DNA of 64,000 bases from Pectinophora gossypiella (lineage: Eukaryota > Arthropoda > Insecta > Lepidoptera > Gelechiidae): NCBI RefSeq assembly GCF_024362695.1, contig NC_065422.1:6819534-6883533 (forward strand), given 5' to 3'. This document shows positions 1 through 10,465 of the stretch, in pieces. A program made the translations under genes and the position numbers. The notes under the pieces were generated by a model. It was not told the DNA's origin, did no database searches, and worked only from the letters and a program-made list of their open reading frames with translations. Each line of letters starts with the position of its first letter. The stretch's first letter is position 1.

Positions 1-166
1 CATGTATGAAAACACTGACAGACAGAGCAATAACCCTGAAATATGCATTAGTATCGACGATTTCAATTTGGGAGGTAATTTACTGAATTCCACCATTTTA
101 TTGAACTATGCAGCTCGAAGGATCATGGAACACTACTGCAATAATAAAATGTATTCGACGCAGTAA
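1..166 (+). CDS. 3'-terminal exon of an unidentified gene (partial)
   Basis: The frame read from base 2 is open from the window edge and ends at TAA 164-166, giving 54 residues (start MYENTDRQSNN, end NNKMYSTQ). Composition is protein-like, with mixed charged, polar and hydrophobic residues and no low complexity. A canonical AATAAA lies 56 nt after the stop, as expected for a last exon. The ATG at 2-4 is not claimed as the start because the gene probably continues upstream. I do not recognise the family. A SINE is inserted shortly downstream (280). Chance openness over 54 codons in AT-rich DNA is possible, so confidence is moderate. Confidence 0.5.
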   Translation, partial: MYENTDRQSNNPEICISIDDFNLGGNLLNSTILLNYAARRIMEHYCNNKMYSTQ

Positions 167-221
167 CAGGAATCAGTAAGGAAACTCGGTACTTAGTCAT
201 TTTAATGGCTCATTTTCCTGT

Positions 222-227
222 AATAAA
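222..227 (+). promoter_or_regulatory. Polyadenylation signal AATAAA
   Basis: Canonical hexamer 56 nt downstream of the stop codon of the exon at 1-166. It fits a short 3' UTR ending before the SINE at 280. Confidence 0.45.
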
Positions 228-279
228 TATTTACTAATAATATAAAGCCAATGCATATAGAGACGACACTAATCACTGA

Positions 280-608
280 CGACCTCCGTGGTCCAGTGGT
301 TGAGCGCTGGGCTCACGATCCGGAGGTCCCGGGTTCGATTGCCGGTGGGGACATATCACAAAAATTACTTTGTGGTCCCTAGTTTGGTTAGGATATACTG
401 GCTGATCACCAGATTGTCCGAAAGTAAGATGATCCGTGCTTCGGAAGGCACGTTAAGCCGTTGGTCCCGGTTACTACTTACTGATGTAAGAACGTAGTCG
501 TTACATGAGTCATGTCAGGGGCCTTTGGCGGCTCAATAGTAATCCTGACACCAGGGTTGATGAGGTTGGTAATTCACCTCACAACCCACACTATAGAAGA
601 AGAAGACT
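280..608 (+). mobile_element. tRNA-derived SINE, family A, full length
   Basis: The head has pol III-type boxes (A-box-like TGGTCCAGTGGTTGAGCG, B-box-like GGTTCGATTGC). The body contains the recurrent CCGTTGGTCCCGG core and the 3' end is a short GAA-rich tail. A 10-bp target duplication TAATCACTGA flanks it at 270-279 and 609-618. Other copies or fragments lie near 11274, 24788, 27467, 40111, 53588, 56940, 57912, 62604 and 63155. Confidence 0.9.
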
Positions 609-618
609 TAATCACTGA

Positions 619-2445
619 ATAGAAGAAAGAGGTTGGAAGGCCAAGTGAGCGCGAAACGCGCGCCGTAAGCGAATGAGCTAATAGTTCATACTTCAACTTT
701 GCAACTCCACTCGTCCGCAAACTTTACGACACACGGAGCTCCGCGATAGTATATTAAAAGGTCGAATCGTCTTGTGCATTATAATTATAACCTGAATAAA
801 AACAATATATCGACTAAGTAAGATTCCTCCTTATCACAGGAAAGCATTCTTACCGTATGCCGTGTTTCCCGATGCGTGCAAGCGAGAGCGAAAATCCGCA
901 CGCACTCTCTCGCTCCTTAACGGCTTAAATAGACTAAAGTGGACCCCATCGGGGGGTGAGATAAATGGGTTGGTCTCAGGTTTTCTAGACAGTAATATGA
1001 CTAGCTCCCTTAAATCGCAAATCGCCTAGTTATCATTTCACACAGATCTTTATATTTCCTCGTCGCAAAACTTGATGACTACATAATTCATAGTTATAGC
1101 TAGCAATCATGACAATATCGTAAATTGACAATACAATTTAGTCAAGATCAAGCTCGTTCCAAGCACCGGGGTGGAGTTTCCCTTCTATACTATTATTACC
1201 TACTTATTCTATGACATTACAAAAAAGATCGTCCCGTAAAGCTCCCGGCGCGCTGTGTGTAGCGAGCTTTAAGATCGAAATGAATCACAAAATAATCATT
1301 TCTAAAACAAGTATAATTATATAAGAACACTAGATTTCACTTACTTCGTACATAAAAGAAGTTATTTATTTATTTATTTTGAGGAAGACTTACAACCATA
1401 AACATAACAGGAATGACTAAAATTAAAAATGTAGGGATCCACCATGTGGCGCTTGAAGTCCGGATGGCCCGAAAATTAAGACGGTCCCGAATTAGCTTTC
1501 GTAACATCAATTTAGGACACATAATAAAAACTAAGAAATTAAGGAATATGTATAGAAGATTTTAATACAAGTAAATCTTACGACAAAGTTACATTTCAAC
1601 TTCTTAAATGCTATTAAAATACGTTTGATTTTGACTTTTTATAGTTACCGGTAGAACATGACTTACCGTCATACCAAGAAAAAATATACCAGCGATGAAC
1701 ACGTGTATGAAGTATTTTGATAGTCAAGCAAAGTTCAATCGGATTAATTATTCGACACATGGATTCAATTTTGCTTGACGTCAAATACTTTATTCGTTCA
1801 CCGCTTCTTTATATTTTATTGGTACGGCGGTTAATATATTTCTATCCTATTGTCATTTTAATCAAGTTATACAGGGTGTTAGTAACATTGTACCGAGCTC
1901 ATGATTCTGAGTAAAATCGTTTGTTTGAATCATACTTCAAAGTATTCGTTACGGTGTTAACATCCTGTATTTATTGAGGCATATTTGCTACAAAGTCAAC
2001 TAAAATCAGCGTGATCTATATTTTGCCACTGGCCCTGTTGAATAAACATTAAAATTGTAAAATACATAGTTATCAATGCTCATACCCAGTGTGTGAGCAG
2101 ATTTGTCAGATAAAATAATAACGCTTCCTAGAAGTGACGTAATGAACATCGAAATGTAATTGTATTTTACAATTGTAACGTTTATTAAACAGAGTCCTGC
2201 TATTTCTGTACGCAACAAAATATATGTTCACGTGTATATCCCAATTGGGTTTGTCAGAGGTACATCCATCGTAAGATGAACTAAGTACCCACACCTCACC
2301 GATATATTAATTTTATGGCACTTCCAAATCCATACTAAAAGTTTCCTTATTTTAATCGTGGAATAGAATAAAGAGGTTGGAAAGGCCCTAACGCGAATTT
2401 TATACGAGAACCTTCTTCTAAAAGATATGATTGGTTTTTTTTTTA
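619..2445. other. Intergenic, no gene seen
   Basis: AT-rich sequence without a supportable coding region; short open frames here lack splice signals or protein-like composition. A GC-richer stretch around 850-975 has a CGAGAGCG-type motif and an ATAGACTAAAGTGGACCCC segment loosely resembling parts of the RBM41-like intron near 35080, so it is probably an old dispersed repeat. A MITE remnant lies at 1872-1975. Confidence 0.6.
1872..1975. repeat. Short palindromic MITE remnant
   Basis: It starts ACAGGGTGTTAGTAACATTG and ends with CGTTACGGTGTTAACATCCTGT, an imperfect inverted repeat. It is a shortened relative of the two longer copies at 44193-44425 and 44455-44689. Confidence 0.6.
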
Positions 2446-2590
2446 CCCCTGGTTGCCTGGAAGAAATTGCCGCTTAGCAATAAGGCCGCCAGATTGTAGT
2501 GTACATCTTTCGTGTATGTTTTGTGTGGAACTTGTTTTGTATGTTGTGTGCAATAAAGTATATTTGTATTGTATTGTAAAACTGCCATGC
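2446..2590 (+). mobile_element. Truncated non-LTR retrotransposon 3' end
   Basis: It contains TTGCCTGGAAGAAATTGC, then CAATAAGGCCGCC, and ends in a GTGCAATAAAGTATATTTGTATTG tail (shown in part). The same arrangement recurs at 44762-44880 and, inverted, near 28428 and 31496. The repeated 3' end with variable 5' extent is typical of 5'-truncated LINE copies. The exact clade cannot be told. Confidence 0.65.
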
Positions 2591-3025
2591 TCTATGGGGC
2601 GTCGATGACCAGCACCGCAAAGTCTTCCCTGTTCTGAGCCAGCCAACCTCTTTCTTCTCTTCCGCGATTTTAATACTCTTGTACAAACATCCTTATAATA
2701 TAAATATATTTAACAATTATCACCCAACACCTAATCAAACGAGGCTAATTAAACAAAATGAAAAGTTCTACAATGAGCATTTTATAGTTTTATATCTTTA
2801 GATATATATCTTTAGACTAGTTTATTCACTAGACGATTGATTAAATACGTACAAAAGAATATCTTTAAGCATAAAATATTAAAGTCATATATAAGGGTGG
2901 GAATGTAGACAAACTTAAGTCTACTTGAAACTATTTAAGAAAGTAGAGTCTATATAAAATAGCTTCGAACTCCCTGGCGGAACTCTTGTAACATTTATTT
3001 TCTTTTAAAGCTTTGATGTACTATT

Positions 3026-3361
3026 GAGAGCCGTGGTAGCCTAGTTGGTAGAACGCTCGCCTCTCACTTTGAGGTCGCAGGTTGGAGTCCAGCACAGGCC
3101 TACGCCAATGATTGTCGAATTTGTTTTCGAATTCATGTTTGGATAATAAATTATTATCACGTGCTCAGCGGTAAAGGAAAACATCGTGAGGAAACCCCAC
3201 ATTCCCGAGAAATGCATTTTCGGAGGTATGTGACTTAACCTGTGCCTGTGTGGGCTGGTTTTCCCTTCGCGGGTTGGTAGGTCAGACAGGCAGTGGCTTC
3301 TGTAAAATCTTCAGGTTAGGTAAGCGAACCCTGTGAAAAACGGAGCCTAAGAAGAACAGAG
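3026..3361 (+). mobile_element. tRNA-derived SINE, family D, full length
   Basis: Head GAGAGCCGTGGTAGCCTAG with a B-box-like GGTTGGAGTCC. The body contains ATCACGTGCTCAGCGG and TCTTCAGGTTAGGTAAGCG. It is flanked by a 17-bp direct repeat, AGCTTTGATRTACTATT, with one mismatch. Further pieces lie at 24415-24505 and 41875-42125. Confidence 0.85.
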
Positions 3362-3429
3362 AGCTTTGATATACTATTTATTTCTTGGTGTACACGTGGA
3401 GGTAGAGATTACGTAGATTTTATTGATAT

Positions 3430-3814
3430 TGGAGGCGCACGTTACCTTAGAATTTTTGAATTTTTAGGTCGCTGGTTGTTTCTCCTTGGTAACTTGTCCA
3501 ACAAGAGCGAATTGTTACATTTGCACTGCACTCACTTTACACAGCACTTTTGCAGTTTATATTTGCGTTTTGCGTTATGTATTTTATAGTTCAATGAGTT
3601 TATATTTGAGAAGTCAAAACAAATGCGCGCGCGTTGACCCTCTTGTACACAGATGACGACACACACTGATTTGACAGGTGACAGTTCGTATATTCTTTTT
3701 TTTTTTTTTTAAACGTGCGCCGGAAAAGGAAGGGTTTGTGAGTGATTGAGTTGTGTGTTCGAATACATATATAAGTAATAGTTTAAAAACTAAATATAAA
3801 CATCGGCGCAGCCA
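3430..3814 (-). repeat. 3' LTR of element 1
   Basis: A 385-bp direct repeat of 10466-10849. The outer edge meets the GATAT target duplication and the inner edge is defined by loss of identity after GCGCAGCCA on the plus strand. Confidence 0.95.
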
Positions 3815-3940
3815 ACTTCGGGGGGCCTAGAGGTTTCCTCTACATTGCAAGAAAGAATTGAATATTTAATGAATTAAAGTTAAGAATTTAATGAACTAAT
3901 TTTAAGAGTAAGAGCGTTTGAGAATATTTATTGTAAATAA

Positions 3941-6900
3941 TTATTGCAACGGTAGTGGACAAAGTCGAGTTACAGGCCGTACATAACTACTAGTAGCAGT
4001 TTTAACTTTAACTGCGCGAATGATTTTGTCTTTTCCGGGATAAGTCTCTGAGACAATAGCCAAAGGCCAATACATTGGATGTGAATTGTCACTTTTGACA
4101 ACAACAACTGTCCCTTCAGTAACAGGCTTTGATGGTTTATTCCATTTATGTCGCTGTTGAAGAGACGTAAGATACTCCATGTTCCAACGATTCCAATAAC
4201 TTTGGACTATTCTATTTAACAGCTGATAGCGAGTCAGTCTGTTTTCGGGGATATTTGAGTCAATATTTTCTGCGGGTAAGAATTTTAAAGACGTTATATT
4301 TAAGAAATGATTAGGCGTTAATGCGGATAGATCCGAAGGATCGCTAGAAAGTACGCAAATTGGGCGACTGTTAAGCAAATGCTCAATTTGAATTAAAATT
4401 GTATTAAATTCCTCATAAGTAAGGACTTGCTTGCCGATAGCTTTGTAGAGATGTGTTTTAACACTTTTGACATTTGTCTCACTTAGGCCATTAAAATGAG
4501 GTCCATAAGGAGGGCTATGTTTAAACTGAATCTTATGTTGAGACAGAGCTTGACACAAATCATTGTGTAAATTAGTGGACTGTATAAGTGAATAAATTTC
4601 GTCTAACTTACGTTTGGCACCCATGAAATTAGTACCACCATCACTGTAAATAATGGAGACTGGGCCTCTGCGTGAGATAAAGCGTTTAAAAGCGGCGAGA
4701 AATAAATCGGAACTTAGGTCTGTGACCAATTCTAAGTGTAGAGCTTTTGTGGTTAGACACACGAATAAACACACATAGGCCTTATGGCTTTTTATTCCGC
4801 GGCGTCTAATATGCGTTATGAAAAAAGGTCCAGCGTAATCTACAGCTGTGTGAACAAATGATTTAACTTCAGATACTCTAATAGCGGGGAGATCACCCAT
4901 TTGGGGATTAGTTATGCGGGGTTTGAGTTTAAAACAAAAGTTACAATTATGTACTGTTTGTCTAACTAGATTTCTAGCAGCAAGTATCCAATATTTTTGT
5001 CTCAGGAGAGCCAATAATAATGCGGGTCCAGTATGCAAGTTAACTTTATGATAATGTTCAACCAGTAAAGAAACAATGCGGTCTTTAGCCGGTAGTAATA
5101 TAGGGTGCTTCTGGTCAAATTCCAGTTGAGAATGAAAAAGTCTACCACCGACTCTAAGTATATTTTTATCGTCAATAAACGGGTTGAGTTTTACAATGGC
5201 TTTATTAGAGCAAATTTTATTATTTTTAAGCGAATGAATTTCTTGAGAAAAATATTTATTTTGAATATAGCGTACAATGTATAGTTCAGATTGTTCTAAG
5301 TCATTAACTGTGATAGATCCTTTTGATTTTAATATTTTTGTAAAACGTAATATATAAACTAATGAATTTAATAACTTTGACCAAGAGGAGACGCGTCGAG
5401 AGAGTTCTAGAATAGGATCAGAGTTTTCTAAGTCATTTGTGGTGTAAATAGGTGCGGCGATAGTTTTAGATTCCTGTTCATCGTTGTGATTTATTTTAAA
5501 TTCTTTTACAGGCCAATGAGAGATAGGACCGGATAACCACTGCGGGCCATGAAACCAGAGAGAATTATCTAGTAATCCTAAAGGCGTTACAGGTCGCGAA
5601 ATTATGTCGGCGGGATTTTCTACACCACGAACATGAAACCAATGCGGAGCGGGTAAGTATTCATTAATTTGAGAGATTCTGTTTGCTACGAACGTGTGAT
5701 ATTTATAAGCGGGAGAGTGAATCCAGGTAAGCGTTACGGTAGAGTCAGAGAAAGCGTATATATTATTTATTTTACAACGTTTGCTTAATACGTCACAAAC
5801 AGCGGCGAGTAACTTTGCGAGTAATAGAGCTGCGCAGAGCTCTAGGCGCGCGAGTGTCTTATTTGGGGAAGATACCTTGGATTTAGAGGTAAGTAATTTA
5901 ACAGAGTTAGCGTGCGAGTCATCACCAGTATCAATGCGTACGTAAATGACAGCACCATAACACTTTTCGCTAGCATCAGCGAAACCGATAAGTGTGACTC
6001 TCATAGAGGAAGTTATACCTACATGGCGTGGTATTTTCAATTTATGTAAGTGAGACAGTTCTTTATGAAATTGTTTCCACTTTGTGAAAATGAAATCAGG
6101 GACTTCATCATCCCAATCGAGTTGCAGCTTCCAACATTCCTGTACTAAAAGCTTCATAAAAGCGACAACTGGGCTGATGAGACCTAGCGGGTCGAATAAG
6201 CGGGCGGTTATTGAGAGAATTGAGCGTTTCGTACACTTTTCTTGTGATTCAATATGCGTTGAGAAATGAAAATGATCGTCAGTAGGTTGCCACTGCATAC
6301 CTACGACTTTTGTAGCTGCGTTAGGATCAGAATCTAAATTTATTGTTTGCGGACTTTTGTGAGAAGAAGAAATGCGTTGCATGAGAGCGTGGTTATTTGA
6401 GATCCATTTAACTAAATTGAAGCCACCAGATTTGAACATATCTACCATTTGTTTATATGTTTTTTCAGCGTTATCTATACCATCAATGGAACAGATGTAG
6501 TCGTCCATATACATGTGGTTTTCAGCTTCATAGGCTGCGAGAGGGTGAGTATCGCGGCTGTCTGCGGCGAGTTGGCGAACTACACGCATAGCGAGATAAG
6601 GTGAGCTTGATACACCGAAACAAACTCGATTGAACTGATATACATCAATAGGAGAATCAGAATCGAATCTGAAAAGAATGCGTTGATAAGGTTGATGTTT
6701 GAGTGCAAGATGAACTTGGAAATACATCTTTTCGATGTCAGCTATTAGTGCAATAGAAAACATGCGTAAGTTTAAAAGAAGGTCATAAAGATTACTTTGT
6801 AAATTGGGACCTATGTAGAGTAAATCGTTAAGTGACTTGCCTGAAGTAGTTTTACATCCTGCGTTCAATACAATGCGTGTTTTTGAAGTTTCTTTTTCTG

Positions 6901-9900
6901 GGCGATAGACAGCTCTATGCGGAATGTAATAAGAGTGAGAATCTTGCGTTAAGTGGTCAACTTTAGTTAAATAGCCTTGGTCAATGTAAGTTTGAATTGT
7001 AGCGTTATAATCTTTGCGTAAATTAGAAGAGTCGAGTTTCTTTTCTAAAGAAAATAGTTGGCGTTTAGCGATTCCATAAGAGTTCCCTAATTGAGATGGA
7101 TTCTCTTTGAATGGAAGTTCTACGGTATATCTACCAGTATCGTCGCGTGTATACGTTGACTGGAAGATATTTTCACAAGTCTCATCATCTGGACTTAAAT
7201 GTTTCCTAATTGGGACATTCTCTATTTCCCAAAAGCGTTGCGTTAAGCGTTCGAGTGAAAGAGATTCTGTATTACAGAAGAAAGTTTTGTCTGAGTTGTG
7301 CATGTTTAGAATGTGAGACGAGTGTGGAGTGTTGTGACTGCCATTCGAGTTTGTGGGAGATGCGTCTAAAGATTCGTTTTGAGTGAGAGTACAAGATGAA
7401 CGTGGCGCGAGCGGTGCGTTGTGCGTGAGCGGTGCGTTGTGCGTGAGTGGTGCGTTGTGCGTGAGCGGTGCGTTGTGCGTGAGCGGTGCGTTGTGCGTGA
7501 GTGGTGCGTTATGCGTGAGCGGTGCGTTGTGCGTGAGCGGTGCGTTATGCGTGAGTGGTGCGTTATTAGTGAGCGGTGCGTTGTGCGTCAGCGGTGCGTT
7601 GTGCGTGAGCGGTGCGTTATGCGTGAGTGGTGCGTTATGAGTGAGCGGTGCGTTGTGCGTCAGCGTTGCGTTGCGCGTGAGAGGTGCGTTATGCGTGAGC
7701 GATGCGTTATGCGTGAGTGGTGCGTTATGAGTGAGCTGTGCGTTGTGCGTGAGTGGTGCGTTATGAGTGAGGGGTGCGTTGTGCGTGAGCGGTGCGTTAT
7801 GCGTGAGAGGTGCGTTATGCGTGAGCGGTGCGTTGTGCGTGAGCGGTGCGTTATGCGTGAGCGGTGCGTTGTGCGTGAGCGGTGCGTTGTGCGTGAGCGG
7901 TGCGTTGTGCGTGAGTGGTGCGTTATGAGTGAGCGGTGCGTTGTGCGTCAGCGGTGCGTTATGCGTAGTAGAAGCGTGAGTGCGTGAATTTTGAGTGTGC
8001 GATGCATGTAAAGTACATTGGGCTTTACCCATAGCGACATATCCGAGAGTAGTTTGTATACCTACTACCGATGAGTTGGGAGCGGTTACTTTTCCAGAAC
8101 CAAGTAAAAGCGGGAACAATTCGTTGCCTATCAGGCAATCGATTGCAGCGGGCGCGTAGAACTGCTCATCTGTGGGCAGATCACATAAGTGAGACAATTC
8201 CGTAACATCAATTTGAGTGTTAGGTAAGTAGTCGGTTATGGTGTCAATTACACGTGCATTTACCGTGTAAAAGCAGCGAGAATCAAAGCGCGAATACATT
8301 TTAAATTGCGTTAATCCGAGAGACTTGCTTTCGGTTTGACCGATACCTTTGACGGTCGAAGAAGCGGGTGTAATTTTTAAATTTAAGCGATCACAACAGT
8401 CTTTCGTAATAAAATTACTCATAGAACCTGTGTCGAGAAATAAGCGGATATTATTTGGTTTATTATCTTTATAAACATGAACAGATGCGGTAGGTAACAA
8501 AACTGTTGTATTTGAATTGCGTGCGGGAGCAGCGTGAAGAGAGCAATCGTTGTCATCAACGCAAGTCATAGCGTTCGGCGGCGCTAGCGACGTACACGGC
8601 AAGGCGTGTGAGGGGCCTGCGTAGGGAGCGGGCGGCGGCTGAACCGGCGCGGGGTGCGGCTGCGGCGCGTGCGCGGGAGGGGGAACGCGGCAGCTAGCGG
8701 TTGCGGCGTCGGAATAGCGCGGGAATGCGTTATTGACAACGTTGTTATGCGATGGGGCTGTTTTGTTATTAAAGTTTATATGCAATAATGAGTGATGTTT
8801 GCGGTTGCAAGTTAGGCATCTGTTTTGTGACTTACATATATTTATATTGTGAAAACCAAGACAGTTTTGGCAGAAAGCATTTTGACGAACAATATTATTG
8901 CGTGTTTGCGGGTCTGCGTTTAAGAAAGATTCACACTTGAATAGGGGATGAGAGTAGGTAGACTTGCATACCTTGCATGAATTTAATTGTTGAAAATTAT
9001 TATGAGTTTGAGGTTGAGTGACAGTGTATGTACACTCAGGTGTTGCAACAAAAGCATGAGTAGATTTATTTTTGGGAGTGAATTTATTATTATTATTATT
9101 TTGTTTGTTGGAGTTTTGAGGCTGAGAGTGAGCGGATGAGCGAAGCGCTAGAATTTTACTTTGTTCATTTAAGAACTTTTTTAATTCTATAAAGGTAGGA
9201 ATTTCTGACTGTTTGTGAGTTTGTTCAAACAAGGTGAGAGTGTCTTTATCAAGTTTATTTAATGCAATATGAGTTATCATGAAATCTGACAAGTCATCAA
9301 TGCTTAAAAGACGGAGAGCGGCTTCAGCGGAGCAAAAGTTATTTAGAAAATTATCAATTGACTGATTGGGTTTATGCTGTAGCATTTGTTCTAAATAAAG
9401 AGAGGCTTGTACCCTGGTATCCTGGTATTTATCTATGAGAGCTTGCCATATTATATCATAATTCTCAGAGGTAGCGGAGATGCCTGCACATACATTAAGA
9501 GCTTTGCCTGAGAGACAACCAATTAAGTATTGTATTTTTTCAGCATTTGATAGCCTGCGATTGGAATGTATGAGACTGCGGAAATTTTCATAAAACACTG
9601 GCCAACTACTGGGAGTACCATCAAAACTTGCTAACTGAAGCGGGGGCAACTTTGGGTTGAGGCGATCAAAATCTTTGTTTTTAGCGTTTAACTTTTCTCT
9701 CAGAGTGTTCTCTGTCTGTTTTATAAAACAGTATAATTCGTCAAATGAGTTTAAGACATTGTAATTCGGCTTTGTCTCCGGAGATGCGCGCATGTATTCA
9801 ATTACAAGGTTATCTAATGTTTCAATAAAATCGGAGCGAATTTTATCAATAGAAAGCGTTCTAGCAAGAAATTGCGTTTGAATAGTGGGATCGGAAACCT

Positions 9901-10024
9901 TTAGGCTCAGATTATACAAATTTTGCATTATAGAAAACAAACTTTGTTTTTTCTCTTCAAGTATTTTTATTTTAAAATTATCTTGAATATCGTCAATATC
10001 CATTTTTTCTTTGGATTTTGCCAT
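3941..10024 (-). CDS. BEL/Pao gag-pol polyprotein, 2027 aa
   Basis: One frame encodes all functions needed for reverse transcription and integration. Order, with approximate residues: a DUF1759-type gag region (about 105-300, with LASFDGTPSSWPVFYENF); Cys/His zinc-knuckle-like motifs (about 347-415, CKVC to CLTCNRKHH); an aspartic protease with DTGS at about 531; a THNAPL hexapeptide array (about 687-872); reverse transcriptase with YMDD at about 1172; an RNase H region; an integrase HHCC zinc-binding domain (about 1655-1700) and a DDE catalytic core with the acidic residues near 1728 (DYAGP), 1790 (YSDGG) and 1850 (LSETN); then a C-terminal domain ending near PLPLQ. The start MAKSKEKMDIDD is the first ATG of the frame, about 440 bp after the 5' LTR. 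No frameshift or stop is seen, and length is at the upper end for BEL/Pao because of the array. Shorter plus-strand frames here are antisense shadows. Confidence 0.95.
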   Translation of the reverse strand: MAKSKEKMDIDDIQDNFKIKILEEKKQSLFSIMQNLYNLSLKVSDPTIQTQFLARTLSIDKIRSDFIETLDNLVIEYMRASPETKPNYNVLNSFDELYCFIKQTENTLREKLNAKNKDFDRLNPKLPPLQLASFDGTPSSWPVFYENFRSLIHSNRRLSNAEKIQYLIGCLSGKALNVCAGISATSENYDIIWQALIDKYQDTRVQASLYLEQMLQHKPNQSIDNFLNNFCSAEAALRLLSIDDLSDFMITHIALNKLDKDTLTLFEQTHKQSEIPTFIELKKFLNEQSKILALRSSAHSQPQNSNKQNNNNNKFTPKNKSTHAFVATPECTYTVTQPQTHNNFQQLNSCKVCKSTYSHPLFKCESFLNADPQTRNNIVRQNAFCQNCLGFHNINICKSQNRCLTCNRKHHSLLHINFNNKTAPSHNNVVNNAFPRYSDAATASCRVPPPAHAPQPHPAPVQPPPAPYAGPSHALPCTSLAPPNAMTCVDDNDCSLHAAPARNSNTTVLLPTASVHVYKDNKPNNIRLFLDTGSMSNFITKDCCDRLNLKITPASSTVKGIGQTESKSLGLTQFKMYSRFDSRCFYTVNARVIDTITDYLPNTQIDVTELSHLCDLPTDEQFYAPAAIDCLIGNELFPLLLGSGKVTAPNSSVVGIQTTLGYVAMGKAQCTLHASHTQNSRTHASTTHNAPLTHNAPLTHNAPLTHNAPLTHNAPLTHNAPLTHNAPLTHNAPLTHNAPLTHNAPLTHNAPLTHNAPLTHNAQLTHNAPLTHNASLTHNAPLTRNATLTHNAPLTHNAPLTHNAPLTHNAPLTHNAPLTNNAPLTHNAPLTHNAPLTHNAPLTHNAPLTHNAPLTHNAPLTHNAPLTHNAPLAPRSSCTLTQNESLDASPTNSNGSHNTPHSSHILNMHNSDKTFFCNTESLSLERLTQRFWEIENVPIRKHLSPDDETCENIFQSTYTRDDTGRYTVELPFKENPSQLGNSYGIAKRQLFSLEKKLDSSNLRKDYNATIQTYIDQGYLTKVDHLTQDSHSYYIPHRAVYRPEKETSKTRIVLNAGCKTTSGKSLNDLLYIGPNLQSNLYDLLLNLRMFSIALIADIEKMYFQVHLALKHQPYQRILFRFDSDSPIDVYQFNRVCFGVSSSPYLAMRVVRQLAADSRDTHPLAAYEAENHMYMDDYICSIDGIDNAEKTYKQMVDMFKSGGFNLVKWISNNHALMQRISSSHKSPQTINLDSDPNAATKVVGMQWQPTDDHFHFSTHIESQEKCTKRSILSITARLFDPLGLISPVVAFMKLLVQECWKLQLDWDDEVPDFIFTKWKQFHKELSHLHKLKIPRHVGITSSMRVTLIGFADASEKCYGAVIYVRIDTGDDSHANSVKLLTSKSKVSSPNKTLARLELCAALLLAKLLAAVCDVLSKRCKINNIYAFSDSTVTLTWIHSPAYKYHTFVANRISQINEYLPAPHWFHVRGVENPADIISRPVTPLGLLDNSLWFHGPQWLSGPISHWPVKEFKINHNDEQESKTIAAPIYTTNDLENSDPILELSRRVSSWSKLLNSLVYILRFTKILKSKGSITVNDLEQSELYIVRYIQNKYFSQEIHSLKNNKICSNKAIVKLNPFIDDKNILRVGGRLFHSQLEFDQKHPILLPAKDRIVSLLVEHYHKVNLHTGPALLLALLRQKYWILAARNLVRQTVHNCNFCFKLKPRITNPQMGDLPAIRVSEVKSFVHTAVDYAGPFFITHIRRRGIKSHKAYVCLFVCLTTKALHLELVTDLSSDLFLAAFKRFISRRGPVSIIYSDGGTNFMGAKRKLDEIYSLIQSTNLHNDLCQALSQHKIQFKHSPPYGPHFNGLSETNVKSVKTHLYKAIGKQVLTYEEFNTILIQIEHLLNSRPICVLSSDPSDLSALTPNHFLNITSLKFLPAENIDSNIPENRLTRYQLLNRIVQSYWNRWNMEYLTSLQQRHKWNKPSKPVTEGTVVVVKSDNSHPMYWPLAIVSETYPGKDKIIRAVKVKTATSSYVRPVTRLCPLPLQ
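7409..7966 (-). repeat. 18-bp tandem array (31 units) encoding THNAPL repeats
   Basis: Exactly 558 bp, or 31 units of 18 bp, with plus-strand consensus GAGCGGTGCGTTGTGCGT, read in the minus frame as Thr-His-Asn-Ala-Pro-Leu. A few units vary (TRNATL, TNNAPL, THNASL, THNAQL). It sits in frame between the protease and reverse transcriptase. Because 18 is a multiple of 3, unit gain or loss keeps the frame. Confidence 0.95.
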
Positions 10025-10441
10025 GATAGAAACCGTTGAGTAAAACTATTATTATTAGAAAACGCGGGTTGAATATCGAGAAACGAGTTAATATTATAAG
10101 CGAATTTAGTGCGTAATACAATAGCGTTAAGGTTGAGAATAGCGTGAGCGTAAACAAATTAATGGCGTAGAAATGGCGGTAGATACCTACCGATTGAGCG
10201 AGAATCGAAAGTATTTATTATTGAAATACAATAATAATTACGTAAATATTGCGTTACATGTATAATGTTATGTAAATAAATGCGATATAACAATGTTTTA
10301 ATGCGTGATGTGCGGAAATAAATAAGATTCAAACAGGTTTATACCGGCACGCGGCGTCTATCAGAAAATTGTTATTTACGAGTTTTTTAAGAAAATATGA
10401 TAAATAGATAATAGTAATCGTGTAAATTGTAAGGAAATAGG

Positions 10442-10459
10442 ATCCGGTGAGAGGGACCA
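10442..10459 (-). other. Candidate primer binding site of element 1
   Basis: Six nt inside the 5' LTR, the element strand reads TGGTCCCTCTCACCGGAT, starting with the TGG expected to pair with a tRNA CCA end. I could not assign the tRNA. Confidence 0.45.
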
Positions 10460-10465
10460 GACACT

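Noticed and set aside
281..353. tRNA-like heads of the SINEs (also near 3029, 39668, 52707, 63160).
   Set aside because: A and B boxes are present but the acceptor stem does not pair, and each head continues into a repeated SINE body with target duplications; not tRNA genes.
7383..7987. Plus-strand repeat frames of 85 and 188 codons.
   Set aside because: They are the antisense of the THNAPL array in the element 1 polyprotein.
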